Of a DNA stretch of 64,000 bases, positions 16,463 to 25,655 are shown piece by piece. Origin of the DNA: Glycomyces fuscus. GTDB lineage: Bacteria; Actinomycetota; Actinomycetes; Streptosporangiales; Streptosporangiaceae. The translations under genes were made by a program, and so were the position numbers. Position 1 is the first letter of the stretch. The number at the start of each line of letters is the position of its first letter. The notes below the pieces were generated by a model, which made no database searches, had not been told where the DNA came from, and saw only the letters and a program-made list of their open reading frames with translations. The DNA lies in assembly GCA_002529455.1 (NCBI GenBank), contig NYMS01000043.1:1-64000 (forward strand), written 5' to 3'.

Positions 16463-17579
16463 GAACAACACCAACGACAACAACGAGGCCGGGGGGACCG
16501 CGCCCGAGCGCGTGGTCGGCACCCCGAAGGCCGGGGAACCCGTGGTTTCCGGCGCCTCCACGGCTCCCGCCGGTGAGCACGCGGGTCCGTACAAGGCCTC
16601 CGAGACGCACGCCCGACCGGAGGAGGTGCAGCGCCGGGGCGAGAAGCTCGCCTCCCTGTGGTTCGTGATCGCCTTCCTGGGCGGGATCGGCTTCCTGGCC
16701 TCCTACTTCGTGTTCGGGCCCAGCCGGATCGCGGACCCGCAGATCGGCCAGTACTCGAACATGCTGCTGGGCGGCACGCTCACGCTGGCGATGTTCGGCA
16801 TCGGCGCGGGCATGACCGTCTGGGCCCGCCAGGTGATGCCGCACTACGATGTGGCCTCTCCCTACGACGAGCTGCCCTCCGACGAGAAGGAGAAGGGCTC
16901 CTTCAGCGCCTTCTTCATGCAGGGCGCCGACGAGAGCGGCTTCACCAAGCGTCCCCTGATGCGCCGCACGCTCATCCTGGCGATGCTGCCGCTGGGCCTG
17001 GCGCCGATCGTGCTGCTGCGCGACACCGGCCCGCTGCCCGGCGACAAGCTGAAGAACACCGTGTGGGAGCCGGGTCGGCGGATGTACGTCGAGGGCACCC
17101 ACCGCGCCATCCGTGCGGAGGACTTCGAGAACGACCCCAACGGGATGGTCTCGGCCCTGCCCGCGATCGACGACGAGCACCACCCGCACGGGATCAGCCT
17201 CAACGAGATGGCCAAGTCCGTCGTCCTCCTGATCAAGATCCCGGAGGAGGACTGGCAGGAGCGGATGACGCAGGAGGTGGAGGGCACCGACGGCCAGACG
17301 CGTCTGAACTGGACGCACAACGGCATCGTCGCGTACTCCAAGATCTGCACCCACGTGGGCTGCCCCGCGGCCCTGTACGAGCGCACGACGCACCGCATCC
17401 TGTGCCCGTGCCACCAGTCGACCTTCGACGCGTCCAACGCCGCGGAGGTCGTGTTCGGACCGGCACACCGGCCGCTGCCGCAGCTGCCGATCGGCGTCGA
17501 CGACGAGGGCTACCTCATCGCGACCGGTGACTTCACCGCGCCTCCCGGTCCGACGTTCTGGGACTACGCGAAGGACTAG
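16455..17579 (+). CDS. qcrA: cytochrome bc1 complex Rieske iron-sulfur subunit
   Basis: A 374-residue actinobacterial Rieske protein with three membrane segments (about 70-90, 105-130, 175-195), in contrast to the single anchor of mitochondrial forms. The [2Fe-2S] ligands are in CTHVGC (Cys298, His300) and CPCHQS (Cys317, His320), with the disulfide pair Cys303 and Cys319. The first 60 residues are Asn/Ala/Pro-rich and cytoplasmic. ATG 16455 overlaps the end of qcrC by 8 bases; qcrB starts 3 bases after the stop. Confidence 0.97.
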   Translation: MTENNTNDNNEAGGTAPERVVGTPKAGEPVVSGASTAPAGEHAGPYKASETHARPEEVQRRGEKLASLWFVIAFLGGIGFLASYFVFGPSRIADPQIGQYSNMLLGGTLTLAMFGIGAGMTVWARQVMPHYDVASPYDELPSDEKEKGSFSAFFMQGADESGFTKRPLMRRTLILAMLPLGLAPIVLLRDTGPLPGDKLKNTVWEPGRRMYVEGTHRAIRAEDFENDPNGMVSALPAIDDEHHPHGISLNEMAKSVVLLIKIPEEDWQERMTQEVEGTDGQTRLNWTHNGIVAYSKICTHVGCPAALYERTTHRILCPCHQSTFDASNAAEVVFGPAHRPLPQLPIGVDDEGYLIATGDFTAPPGPTFWDYAKD

Positions 17580-17582
17580 TCG

Positions 17583-19235
17583 ATGAGTAAGACCACGCAA
17601 GCACCCAAGGCGCTTCGCGGCGTCGGCAACTTCATCGACGACCGCTTCCACCTGGCCAAGACCGGCGAGAAGAACCTGCGCAAGGTCTTCCCGAACCACT
17701 GGTCGTTCATGCTGGGCGAGATCGCGCTGTACTCGTTCATCATCCTGCTGCTCACGGGTGTCTTCCTCACGCTCTGGTTCAAGCCGAGCATGGTGGAGGT
17801 CATCTACGACGGCTCCTACGAGCGCCTCCAGGGCGTTCCCATGTCGGAGGCCTACGCCTCCACGCTGTACATCACCTTCGAGGTGCGCGGCGGGCTCCTG
17901 GTCCGCCAGATCCACCACTGGGCCGCGCTGATCTTCGTGGCCTCGCTCGTCGTGCACATGCTCCGGGTGTTCTTCACCGGCGCGTTCCGCAAGCCGCGCG
18001 AGATCAACTGGCTGATCGGCGTCGCGATCTTCGTCCTGGCCATGCTCGAGGGCCTCTTCGGCTACTCGCTGCCCGACGACCTGCCCTCGGGCATGGGCGT
18101 GCGCATCCTTCAGGGCGTGATGATGGCGCTGCCGCTCATCGGCCCGTACGTGTCGATGTTCCTCTTCGGCGGGGAATTCCCCGGCGAGGACATCATCACG
18201 CGGCTGTACATGCTGCACGTGCTGGCGATCCCGGCCCTGCTGCTGGGCCTGATCGTGGCGCACTTCATGATCCTGTGGCACCAGAAGCACACCCAGTACC
18301 CCGGTACCGGGCGCACGGACAAGACCGTGGTCGGAACACCCATGTTCCCGGCCTTCGCGGTCAAGGCCGGCGGGTTCTTCTTCTTCACGTTCGCCGTGAT
18401 CGCGGGCCTGAGCGCGTTCGTGCAGATCAACCCGATCCACCTGTTCGGGCCCTTCACCCCGACGTCCATCACCTCCGGGCTCCAGCCCGACTGGTACATG
18501 GGCTTCATGGAGGGGTCGCTGCGCATCTTCCCGAACTGGTTCGACATCGCGCCCTTCGGTTACGCGATCCCGACGGCCGTGCTGGTGCCGGGCCTGATCA
18601 TCCCGGGTCTGGTCTTCGGCGGCCTGGCCGCCTGGCCGTTCATCGAGCAGTGGATCACCGGCGACAAGCGCGCGCGCAACGTCGCCGACCGTCCGCGCAA
18701 CGCGCCGGTGCGCACCGGCGTGGGCGCCATGGGCATCACCTTCTACGGTCTGCTCTGGCTGGCCGGGTCCAACGACATCCTGTCGGAGACCTTCTCGATC
18801 GAGCTGTACCTGACCACGTACATCTTCCGTGTGCTGGTCATCGTGGGCCCGATCGCGGCCTTCTTCATCACCAAGCGGATCTGCCTGGGTCTGCAGCGCC
18901 GTGACCGGGAGACCCTGGAGCACGGCTACGAGAGCGGCACGATCCAGCAGCTGCCCAGCGGTGAGTTCGTCGAGGTGCACAAGCACAACTCCCCGGAGAC
19001 GGTCCACGTCCTGGAGAGCAAGCCGGTCATCACCTCGACGGCACTGGCCGACGGAGCCGACGTCGACGACAAGGGTGTGGAGAACCCCGAGGCCCGCAAG
19101 GGCAGCGGTAAGGTCCGCCGCGCCCTGGCGCGTTGGTACACCAAGGACGACGTGTCCCTGGAGGGGGTGGAGGCGCACAGCGGCCACCACCTGCACCACG
19201 GCGCCCCGGAGGCTGAGAAGGAGGCGGCCCACTAG
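17583..19235 (+). CDS. qcrB: cytochrome bc1 complex cytochrome b subunit
   Basis: A 550-residue quinol-oxidising subunit with eight or nine membrane helices carrying the two heme b groups. Visible are RQIHHWAALIFVASLVVHMLRVFF (paired heme histidines), LPDDLPSGMGVR, and the PEWY-equivalent loop, here QPDWY near 18490. The C-terminal cytoplasmic extension of about 120 residues (charged, ending His-rich) is an actinobacterial trait. It ends the operon, followed by a strong hairpin. Confidence 0.97.
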   Translation: MSKTTQAPKALRGVGNFIDDRFHLAKTGEKNLRKVFPNHWSFMLGEIALYSFIILLLTGVFLTLWFKPSMVEVIYDGSYERLQGVPMSEAYASTLYITFEVRGGLLVRQIHHWAALIFVASLVVHMLRVFFTGAFRKPREINWLIGVAIFVLAMLEGLFGYSLPDDLPSGMGVRILQGVMMALPLIGPYVSMFLFGGEFPGEDIITRLYMLHVLAIPALLLGLIVAHFMILWHQKHTQYPGTGRTDKTVVGTPMFPAFAVKAGGFFFFTFAVIAGLSAFVQINPIHLFGPFTPTSITSGLQPDWYMGFMEGSLRIFPNWFDIAPFGYAIPTAVLVPGLIIPGLVFGGLAAWPFIEQWITGDKRARNVADRPRNAPVRTGVGAMGITFYGLLWLAGSNDILSETFSIELYLTTYIFRVLVIVGPIAAFFITKRICLGLQRRDRETLEHGYESGTIQQLPSGEFVEVHKHNSPETVHVLESKPVITSTALADGADVDDKGVENPEARKGSGKVRRALARWYTKDDVSLEGVEAHSGHHLHHGAPEAEKEAAH

Positions 19236-19252
19236 GGCTTCTTCCACCTCGT

Positions 19253-19287
19253 CGACGGACCCGGCCGCGCTGCGGCCGGGTCCGTCG
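19253..19287 (+). terminator. terminator of the ctaE-qcrCAB operon
   Basis: A perfect 16-bp stem (19253-19268 with 19272-19287) and a 3-base loop, 18 bases past the qcrB stop, followed by GTGTTGGG. Confidence 0.8.
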
Positions 19288-19578
19288 TGTTGGGCGCCCG
19301 TGCGCGCAGCGCCGGGCGGCCGGCAGGACGCCCTGGCCGGGGGCCGCCCGGGAGGCCCCCCGGACGGCCGCCGTACCGGTCGGCGCCGCACGGAGCCGGT
19401 GCGAACGCCGCCCCGGGGCTGGCGGGCGGCCGGGCCGGGCGGTGCGAGCCGTCCCCCAGCGCCCGGCAGGAGGGCTGGTGCGCGGCCTCCGCCCCCGGGA
19501 GCGCCTCGGCGGGTCCGGTGCACGAGCGGGCGTCTGGCGGCGGCGCGGCCCGCCCGGCGCGGAGGGGCCGACGACGAC
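19288..19578. other. non-coding gap between convergent genes
   Basis: About 290 very GC-rich bases between the qcrB terminator and the terminator of the acyl-CoA ligase. I find no gene, repeat or promoter that I can support. Confidence 0.6.
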
Positions 19579-19610
19579 GGGAGCCGGTCACCCCGAGGTG
19601 ACCGGCTCCC
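19579..19610 (-). terminator. terminator of the acyl-CoA ligase gene
   Basis: A perfect 14-bp stem (19579-19592 with 19597-19610) and loop CCGA, 22 bases past the minus-strand stop. Confidence 0.7.
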
Positions 19611-19631
19611 GTCGTGTTCTCCGCGGCGGCG

Positions 19632-21431
19632 TCAGCCGGCGTAGATGTCGTCGATCTCCTTGCTCCACTGCTTGCTGACCACGTGGCGCTTGACCTTCAG
19701 GGAGGCGGTCATCTGGCCGCTCTCCTCGGTGAAGTCGCTGGGCAGGATCTTGAACTTCTTGATCCCCTCGGCCTTGGACACCGCCTTGTTGGCGTTGTCC
19801 ACGGCCTCCTGGATGGCGGCGTTCAGGTCCGCGTCCCCGGTCAGGTCGGCGATCTCGCCGGTCTTGTTGTTGGCCTCGCGCCACTGGACGAAGGCCTCGG
19901 GGTCGATCGTGACCAGCGCGGCGATGAACTTGCGGTTGTCGCCGACCACCATGCACTGGCTGACCAGGGCGTGGGCGCGGATGCGGTCCTCCAGGACGGC
20001 CGGGGCGACGTTCTTGCCGCCGGCGGTCACGATGATCTCCTTCTTGCGGCCGGTGACGCTCAGGAAGCCGTCGTCGTCCAGCGCGCCGAGGTCACCGGTG
20101 CGGTAGAAGCCGTCCTCGGTGAAGGCCTCCTCGGTGGCCTTCTCGTTCTTCCAGTAGCCGACCATGATGTGGTCGCCCTTGAGCAGGATCTCGCCGTCCT
20201 CGGCGATCCTGATGGTGGTGCCGGGCAGCGGCTGGCCCACGGTGCCGATCTTGTTGAACTCGGGGCTGTTCACCGAGGTGGGGGCGGTGGTCTCGGTGAG
20301 GCCGTAGCCCTCGATGATGGTGAAGCCGATGCCGCGGAAGAAGTGGCCCAGGCGCGCGCCCAGCGCGGAGCCGCCGGAGACGGCGTACTCGGCGTTGCCG
20401 CCCAGGGCGGCCAGGAGCTTGCCGTAGACCAGCTTGCCGAACAGGGCGTGCCTGAGCTTGAGGCCCAGGGGGATCCGGCCGGTGGCGAGCGCCTTGCTGT
20501 AGGCGATGGCGGTCTCGGCGGCGGCGTTGAAGATCTTGCCCTTGCCCTCGGCCGTGGCCTTCTGCTCGGCCTTGGTGTAGACCTTCTCGAACACGCGGGG
20601 GACCGCGAGCAGGAAGGTGGGCCGGAACACCGAGAACTGCTCGATCAGTTCCGGGCCCGTGGAGGGGAAGTGGCCGAGGGTGGCCTTGGCCTCGATGACC
20701 ATGACCTGGACGAAGCGCGCGAAGACGTGGGCCAGCGGCAGGAACAGCAGCGTGGAGGGGTTCTCCTTGCTGCGCAGGACCTGTCGGGCCGGGCCCTCCA
20801 GCGCGCTGTGGGAGATGAACAGGAAGTTGCGGTGGGTGAGCTTGCAGCCCTTGGGGCGGCCGGTGGTGCCCGAGGTGTAGATGAGGGTGGCGGTGTCGTC
20901 GGCCTTGACCGCGGTGCGGCGCTTCTCCAGCGCCGCGTCGTCCACCTCCGAGCCCGCCGAGCGCAGCTCGGTGTACTCGGGGCCGTCGAAGCGCCAGACG
21001 GGGCCGAGCTCGGGGGTGCGGGCGCGGATCGACTCGACGCGCTCGGCGTGGGCGTCGGTCTCCACGAACGCGGCCTTGGCGCCGGAGTCGGTGAGGATCC
21101 ACTCGATCTGCTCGGCGGAGGAGGTCTCGTAGATCGGGACGGTCACGCCGCCGACGGACCAGATGGCGTAGTCGGCGACCGTCCACTCGTAGCGGGTGCG
21201 CGACATCAGGGCGACGCGGTCGCCGTGCTCGATGCCCGCGTCGATCAGGGCCTTGGCGTACGCGGCGATCTCGGCGTGCAGCTCCGCGACGGTCACGTCG
21301 TGCCACTGGCCGGACTCCTGGCGACGGGCGGTGACGGCGTCGGGCTCGCTGGCCGCGCGCGCGTAGAGCGTGTCGGTCAGTCGCGCGTCGTCGGAGATCT
21401 CAGCCTTCGCGGGAGAGCTGTATTCGCGCAC
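19632..21431 (-). CDS. fadD15: long-chain fatty acid-CoA ligase, FadD15-like
   Basis: A 599-residue adenylate-forming enzyme that activates fatty acids to acyl-CoA through an acyl-AMP. It has the P-loop LIYTSGTTGRPKG (about residue 180), the GYGLTETT motif, and YRTGDLGALDDDGFLSVTGRKKE in the C-terminal lid. GTG 21431 (VREYSSPAK) has CAGGAG seven bases upstream and is preferred to upstream ATGs. Position next to PimB/NlpC-type and acyltransferase genes parallels Rv2187. A perfect 14-bp palindrome at its promoter suggests a dedicated repressor. Chain-length preference is not readable. Confidence 0.92.
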   Translation of the reverse strand: MREYSSPAKAEISDDARLTDTLYARAASEPDAVTARRQESGQWHDVTVAELHAEIAAYAKALIDAGIEHGDRVALMSRTRYEWTVADYAIWSVGGVTVPIYETSSAEQIEWILTDSGAKAAFVETDAHAERVESIRARTPELGPVWRFDGPEYTELRSAGSEVDDAALEKRRTAVKADDTATLIYTSGTTGRPKGCKLTHRNFLFISHSALEGPARQVLRSKENPSTLLFLPLAHVFARFVQVMVIEAKATLGHFPSTGPELIEQFSVFRPTFLLAVPRVFEKVYTKAEQKATAEGKGKIFNAAAETAIAYSKALATGRIPLGLKLRHALFGKLVYGKLLAALGGNAEYAVSGGSALGARLGHFFRGIGFTIIEGYGLTETTAPTSVNSPEFNKIGTVGQPLPGTTIRIAEDGEILLKGDHIMVGYWKNEKATEEAFTEDGFYRTGDLGALDDDGFLSVTGRKKEIIVTAGGKNVAPAVLEDRIRAHALVSQCMVVGDNRKFIAALVTIDPEAFVQWREANNKTGEIADLTGDADLNAAIQEAVDNANKAVSKAEGIKKFKILPSDFTEESGQMTASLKVKRHVVSKQWSKEIDDIYAG

Positions 21432-21495
21432 GTGGTGCTCCTGGACGTGTACGGGTTCGGGTAGTACGGGACGTGATGACCGTAACAACACAACC

Positions 21496-21509
21496 CTACT
21501 CATGAGTAG
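21496..21509 (-). promoter_or_regulatory. perfect palindrome CTACTCATGAGTAG at the fadD15 promoter
   Basis: A 14-bp exact palindrome 65 bases upstream of the ligase start. Its right arm read on the minus strand overlaps a TANNNT (TAGGGT) that could be the -10 box. The TACTC-N2-GAGTA shape is of the kind bound by TetR-family fatty-acid regulators; the protein is not identified and no TetR gene is in the window. Confidence 0.5.
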
Positions 21510-21734
21510 AACACGTTGTCGTTCGGTATCCAACGGTGACCCTGGGTCGTGTCAGGGGCGGGAGGCCGGTGCGCTGGTCAGCGCGGCGCCCTCTCTCCCC
21601 GGCCCCGCCGCGGGCCAAGGGCGCACGCGGGCCGGGCCCGCTCCCGCCGTGCGCGGCGTCCTGTGGCGGACGCGGGAGTGCGCAGGTCGGACAGGAATTC
21701 GGGCTACTCCTCGTACGCACGCGAGACTATACGC

Positions 21735-21835
21735 CCGGCGTAGCATTTGCGCACCTTGTGAGAACTATGAGTTGTATGTGACATTCACGAGCTTTATAGC
21801 TGTTTGAGGATTATTGCGGTTCTTTCTCGGTCTCA
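21735..21835 (+). promoter_or_regulatory. AT-rich patch with candidate promoter
   Basis: About 100 bases near 50 percent AT in a region otherwise near 70 percent GC. A candidate plus-strand promoter is TTGTAT (21772-21777), 17 bases, TATAGC (21795-21800), pointing at the small gene at 21965. The rest of the 533-base gap 21432-21964 shows no coding frame. Confidence 0.4.
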
Positions 21836-21964
21836 CGGTCCGTAGTCACGCGACCCCCCCGGCCGCGCCCCTGGTTCGCCCCTGAACCTGCCCTGAGAAA
21901 CCTCCCCGGCGCTCGGACGGCCGGTTACCGTGAAGCAGAACGCGGCGCCAAGGAGGGAACTGAC

Positions 21965-22408
21965 ATGACGGAGAACACCGGTCGCAACGGCGGTCCGGGT
22001 GCGGGCAGGGGCGAGGACCCCGACCTCATCGACGACGCGCTGAAGCTGGTCACCACGCTTCAGCGCAGGCTGCTGACGGCCGGCGTCAAGCGCGGGGTGA
22101 GCGCCGTGACCTCACCGCCCCCGAGCAAGGGCGACGTGTGGGAGGAGGCCATCCGACTGGAGTCGGGCGTCCGGCGCCCCCCGCTGGAGGAGCTCCTCGA
22201 CATCGTGCGCACGTCGGGCCCCGAGGTCGCCGGTCACCTCGGCCGGGCGGGACTGGCCGCGGTCGGCGCCCTGGGCCGCACCTGGGACGTGGTCGAGCGC
22301 TCTTTGGAGCAGACCCGCGCCGACGCCGCCGAGGGCCGCCCCCAGGGGCGTTCGGAGGGTGGCACGGGCGCGACGCACGGTGAGGAACGCCAGGTCACAT
22401 CGGGGTGA
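21965..22408 (+). CDS. small hypothetical protein
   Basis: A 147-residue protein I do not recognise with certainty. It has a Gly-rich start, a helical core (DLIDDALKLVTTLQRRLLTAG and PEVAGHLGRAGLAAVGALGRTWDV) and a polar, disordered tail. There is no signal peptide or membrane helix. ATG 21965 has a strong AAGGAGGGA eight bases upstream, so it is surely translated. It precedes the glucokinase gene in the same direction, with 149 bases between; similar small proteins of unknown function sit upstream of ROK glucokinase in streptomycetes. Confidence 0.75.
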   Translation: MTENTGRNGGPGAGRGEDPDLIDDALKLVTTLQRRLLTAGVKRGVSAVTSPPPSKGDVWEEAIRLESGVRRPPLEELLDIVRTSGPEVAGHLGRAGLAAVGALGRTWDVVERSLEQTRADAAEGRPQGRSEGGTGATHGEERQVTSG

Positions 22409-22557
22409 ACGGGAGGAGATCACGGTTCGACTCCGGGGGTGTCGGGGGTCGCCCCATGCCTGGTTTAATCAGATGGCACACATCATCTGAAAACACTTTG
22501 CCATGAACCTTGAGACTTATGTCAGAGTTCGGGCGTAAGTACGAAGGAGCTGCCCCC

Positions 22558-23505
22558 ATGCTGACCATCGGCGTAGACATCGGCGGGACCAAGGTCGCCG
22601 CCGGGGTCGTCGACCCCGAAGGGCAGATCCTCGACAAGGTCAAGTACCCCACCCCCTCCAACGATCCGCAGGGCCTGGCCGACGTCGTGGCCAGGGCGGT
22701 CGGGGAGCTGCGCGGCCGACAGGACGCCGACGCCGTCCGGGCCGTCGGGGTGGGGGTGGCGGGGTTCGTGGACGAGGACCGCGCCACCGTCCAGGTCGCC
22801 GTCAACCTCGGCCTGCGCGACGAGCCCCTCAGGGACCACGTCCAGGAGCGCGTCGGGCTCCCCGTGGTCATCGAGAACGACGCCAACGCCGCCGCCTGGG
22901 CCGAGGCCAGGTTCGGCGCCGGGCGCGGCAGCGCCCACATCGTGTGCATCACGCTGGGCACCGGCATCGGCGGCGGCCTGGTCATCGACGGCGCCCTGCA
23001 CCGCGGCCGCTACGGCGTCGCCGCGGAGGTCGGGCACTACCGGATGGTCCCGCACGGGCGCCGCTGCGCCTGCGGCAACCACGGCTGCTGGGAGCAGTAC
23101 GCCAGCGGCCGCGCCCTGGTCGCCGAGGCCCAGGACCTGGCGCTGACCGACCCCGTGGCCGCCGAGCGCATGCTCAAGCTCGCCGACGGCGTCATCGACC
23201 AGGTCGAGGGCCACGTCATCACCCAGGCGGCGCTGGAGGGGGACGGGGCCGCCCTGGAGTGCTTCGCCAAGGTCGGGGAGTGGGCCGGACTCGGGCTGGC
23301 CGACCTCGCCGCCATCCTCGACCCCGACTGCTTCGTCCTGGGCGGCGGCGTCTCCGACGCCGGAGCCATCCTGCTGGACCCGGTCCGCGCCTCCTTCGCG
23401 CGCCACGTCCCGGGCCGCCCCGGCCGCCGCATGGCCGAGGTGCGCCTGGCCGAGCTCGGCGGCGAGGCGGGCATCGTCGGCGCGGGCGACCTCGCCCGGC
23501 ACTGA
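22558..23505 (+). CDS. glk: ROK-family glucokinase
   Basis: A 315-residue kinase phosphorylating glucose to glucose-6-phosphate with ATP. It has the phosphate-binding GVDIGGTKVAAGVVD, the second glycine loop TLGTGIGGGLVIDG, and the ROK zinc site RCACGNHGCWEQYASG with the catalytic Asp in ENDANAAAWAE. ATG 22558 has GAAGGAG nine bases upstream. In streptomycetes this enzyme also mediates glucose repression. A strong bidirectional hairpin follows. Confidence 0.95.
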   Translation: MLTIGVDIGGTKVAAGVVDPEGQILDKVKYPTPSNDPQGLADVVARAVGELRGRQDADAVRAVGVGVAGFVDEDRATVQVAVNLGLRDEPLRDHVQERVGLPVVIENDANAAAWAEARFGAGRGSAHIVCITLGTGIGGGLVIDGALHRGRYGVAAEVGHYRMVPHGRRCACGNHGCWEQYASGRALVAEAQDLALTDPVAAERMLKLADGVIDQVEGHVITQAALEGDGAALECFAKVGEWAGLGLADLAAILDPDCFVLGGGVSDAGAILLDPVRASFARHVPGRPGRRMAEVRLAELGGEAGIVGAGDLARH

Positions 23506-23554
23506 TCCGGGGCCCGGCGGGGCCCCGCCGCCACGGGCCCGGCCGCGAGAGCGG

Positions 23555-23595
23555 ACGGCCCCCGCGACCTCCACCGTGGAGGTCGCGGGGGCCGT
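23555..23595 (+). terminator. bidirectional terminator between glk and the acyltransferase gene
   Basis: A perfect 19-bp stem (23555-23573 with 23577-23595) around a 3-base loop, between two convergent genes. It can stop transcription from either side. Confidence 0.85.
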
Positions 23596-23632
23596 TCGCC
23601 GTACCCGGCCGTGGATCCGGCCGACGCGGGGG

Positions 23633-24472
23633 CTACTCCCGCACGGCAGTGCTCCCGGAGTCCCCGCCCCTGTCCTTGCGCGCGGCCCGCTTCTCCTCGC
23701 GGCGGGTCCGCCGCTCCTCCTTGCGCCGCGCGCGGTCGGACCGCCTGCGGTCCTTGTCGCTGGCGTGCTGCTCGCGCCGGGCCTCCTTGGCCTCCGCCTC
23801 CAGCTCGGCCTTGACCGACTGCGCGTAGCGGTCCACGTACTCCTGGCCGGACAGCTCCATCAGCGCGTACATGATCTCGTCGGTGATGGCCCGCAGCACG
23901 CGCGGGTCCTTCTCCATGCCGTAGTAGCGGGAGAAGTCCAGCGGCTTGCCGAACTTGACCTTGGGGCGCACACCCAGCTTGGGCACGGTGCGGCCGGGGG
24001 GCATGATCTTCTCCAGGTTGATCATCGCCATCGGCACCACCGGCGCCCTGGCCTCCAGCGCCAGGCGCGCCACACCCGTCCGGCCGCGGTAGAGCTTGCC
24101 GTCGGGGGAGCGGGTGCCCTCGGGGTAGATGCCCAGGAGGTCGCCGCGCTTGAGCACCCTCAGGCCCGTGCGCAGCGCCGCCTCGCTGGCCTTGCCGCCC
24201 GAGCGGTCGATGGGGATCTGCCCCACGCCGGTGAAGAACGCCCGGCTCAGCAGACCCTTCACACCCGTGCCGGTGAAGTACTCGGCCTTGGCCAGGAAGG
24301 TGATCTTGCGCGGCAGCGGCAGCGGGCCGAAGAAGTGGTCGGAGAAGGACAGGTGGTTGCTGACCATGATCGCCGGGCCGCGGCGCGGCACGTTCTCCAC
24401 ACCCTCGGCGCGCGGTTGCCACAGCACGGCCAGGACCGGCCCCAGGATCGCCTTGACTACCCAGTAGAACAT
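23633..24472 (-). CDS. 1-acyl-sn-glycerol-3-phosphate acyltransferase (PlsC family)
   Basis: A 279-residue membrane-associated acyltransferase of phospholipid synthesis. It has a hydrophobic N terminus, the catalytic HX4D box in SNHLSFSDHFF, the substrate motif YPEGTRSPDG and GRTGVARLALEA. The last 55 residues are an unusually basic Arg/Lys/Glu tail (EARREQHASDKDRRRSDRA and on), which may bind membrane or nucleic acid or be disordered. ATG 24472 has AGGGGTGA nine bases upstream. Equivalent to Rv2182c in position and type. Alternative: acyl transfer to PIM lipids. Confidence 0.9.
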   Translation of the reverse strand: MFYWVVKAILGPVLAVLWQPRAEGVENVPRRGPAIMVSNHLSFSDHFFGPLPLPRKITFLAKAEYFTGTGVKGLLSRAFFTGVGQIPIDRSGGKASEAALRTGLRVLKRGDLLGIYPEGTRSPDGKLYRGRTGVARLALEARAPVVPMAMINLEKIMPPGRTVPKLGVRPKVKFGKPLDFSRYYGMEKDPRVLRAITDEIMYALMELSGQEYVDRYAQSVKAELEAEAKEARREQHASDKDRRRSDRARRKEERRTRREEKRAARKDRGGDSGSTAVRE

Positions 24473-24727
24473 CGCTCAGATCACCCCTGCACACGCGGGG
24501 AGCACTGGGCAGGGTCTGCCACGAAACTGTCCCGCTCTGCCGACATTGCCAGGAGGGCTCGCGCCCGGAGAGTACGGGGGAGCCGCCGCATGACGTGCGC
24601 CATCCTCCCACCGCGCGAGCGCGAGTGCCAAAGCGCCCCCGAACGGGCCGTCGGCCCGACGCAGAAGAGGATACTCAGTCGGCCCGCGTGGCGGGTGCCT
24701 GCCTCCCGGCACCGGAGACGGGGACGT

Positions 24728-24766
24728 TAGTCTGCACTCATGGCGAACGGGCCGCCGAACGGTTAG
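24728..24766 (+). promoter_or_regulatory. candidate leaderless promoter and 8-codon ORF before the hydrolase
   Basis: TAGTCT (24728-24733) is 6 bases before an ATG that opens an 8-codon frame (MANGPPNG, stop TAG at 24764). If transcription starts at 24740, the hydrolase has a leader of about 118 bases. The small frame may be chance. The remainder of the 385-base gap 24473-24857 shows no gene. Confidence 0.3.
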
Positions 24767-24857
24767 CCTCACGGCAGGAGCCAGGGTTCCTCGTGCCTCC
24801 GCGCTCCGGTCGCCGCACCCCCCGTTCCCGCGCACCGCACGACTCTGGAGCCGCTCC

Positions 24858-25655
24858 GTGAGACCGACCGACGCCCCTCCCCTGATCCCGGGCGCTGAGC
24901 CGTTCAGTCACCACGGGTCGGGAACGGGCGTCCTGCTCTGCCACGGCTTCACCGGCTCCCCGTACTCGATGCGCCCCTGGGGCGAGCACCTGGCCGCCGC
25001 CGGGCTCAGCGTCGAGGCGCCCCTGCTGCCCGGCCACGGCACGGTCTGGCACGACATGAACCTCACCACCAGCGACGACTGGCTCGCCGAGGTCGAACGG
25101 GCTCTGCTGGACCTGGCCTCGCGCTGCGAGGAGGTGTTCGTCATGGGGCTGTCCATGGGCGGAGCCCTCACCCTGCGCCTGGCCCAGAGGCACCCCGACC
25201 TCGTGCGCGGGGCCGTGCTCGTCAACCCCTCCCTGGCGGTGGAGGACCTGCGCCTGCCCTTCATCGCCCCGGTCCGCCGCCTGGTCTCGCGGGTCATGCC
25301 CTCCACCCCCGGCCTGGGCTGCGACGTCTCCAAGGACGACACCACCGAGGGCGGGTACGACCGCGTCCCCACCGCGGCGGCGGCGACACTCCCGAAGCTG
25401 TGGCGCGAGGTTCAGGAGGGCATGTCCGGTTTGCGAGCGCCGATCCTGGCCTACCGGAGCACCCAGGACCACGTTGTCGGACCGCGCAGTCTGCGTATCC
25501 TCGCTAGGAGAGCGGTCAACGCCAGGCTGACGATCAACCTGCTCCACGACAGCTACCACGTGGCGACCCTCGACCATGACGCCGCCGTCGTCTTCGACGG
25601 GAGCCTCGCCTTCGTGCGAGAGCACAGTAGAAGCGGGGAAGGAGCCGACCGATGA
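24858..25655 (+). CDS. alpha/beta hydrolase (Est30/monoacylglycerol-lipase-like)
   Basis: A 265-residue carboxylesterase-type serine hydrolase. The oxyanion segment is VLLCHGFTGSPYSM, the nucleophile elbow GLSMGG (Ser near residue 97), and the acid and base are in STQDHVVG and DSYHVATLDHD. No signal peptide, so it is probably cytoplasmic. GTG 24858 has GGAG eight bases upstream. Its TGA overlaps the next ATG (ATGA), coupling it to the membrane protein that follows. A lipid ester substrate is plausible because acyltransferase and acyl-CoA ligase genes are near. Confidence 0.9.
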   Translation: MRPTDAPPLIPGAEPFSHHGSGTGVLLCHGFTGSPYSMRPWGEHLAAAGLSVEAPLLPGHGTVWHDMNLTTSDDWLAEVERALLDLASRCEEVFVMGLSMGGALTLRLAQRHPDLVRGAVLVNPSLAVEDLRLPFIAPVRRLVSRVMPSTPGLGCDVSKDDTTEGGYDRVPTAAAATLPKLWREVQEGMSGLRAPILAYRSTQDHVVGPRSLRILARRAVNARLTINLLHDSYHVATLDHDAAVVFDGSLAFVREHSRSGEGADR

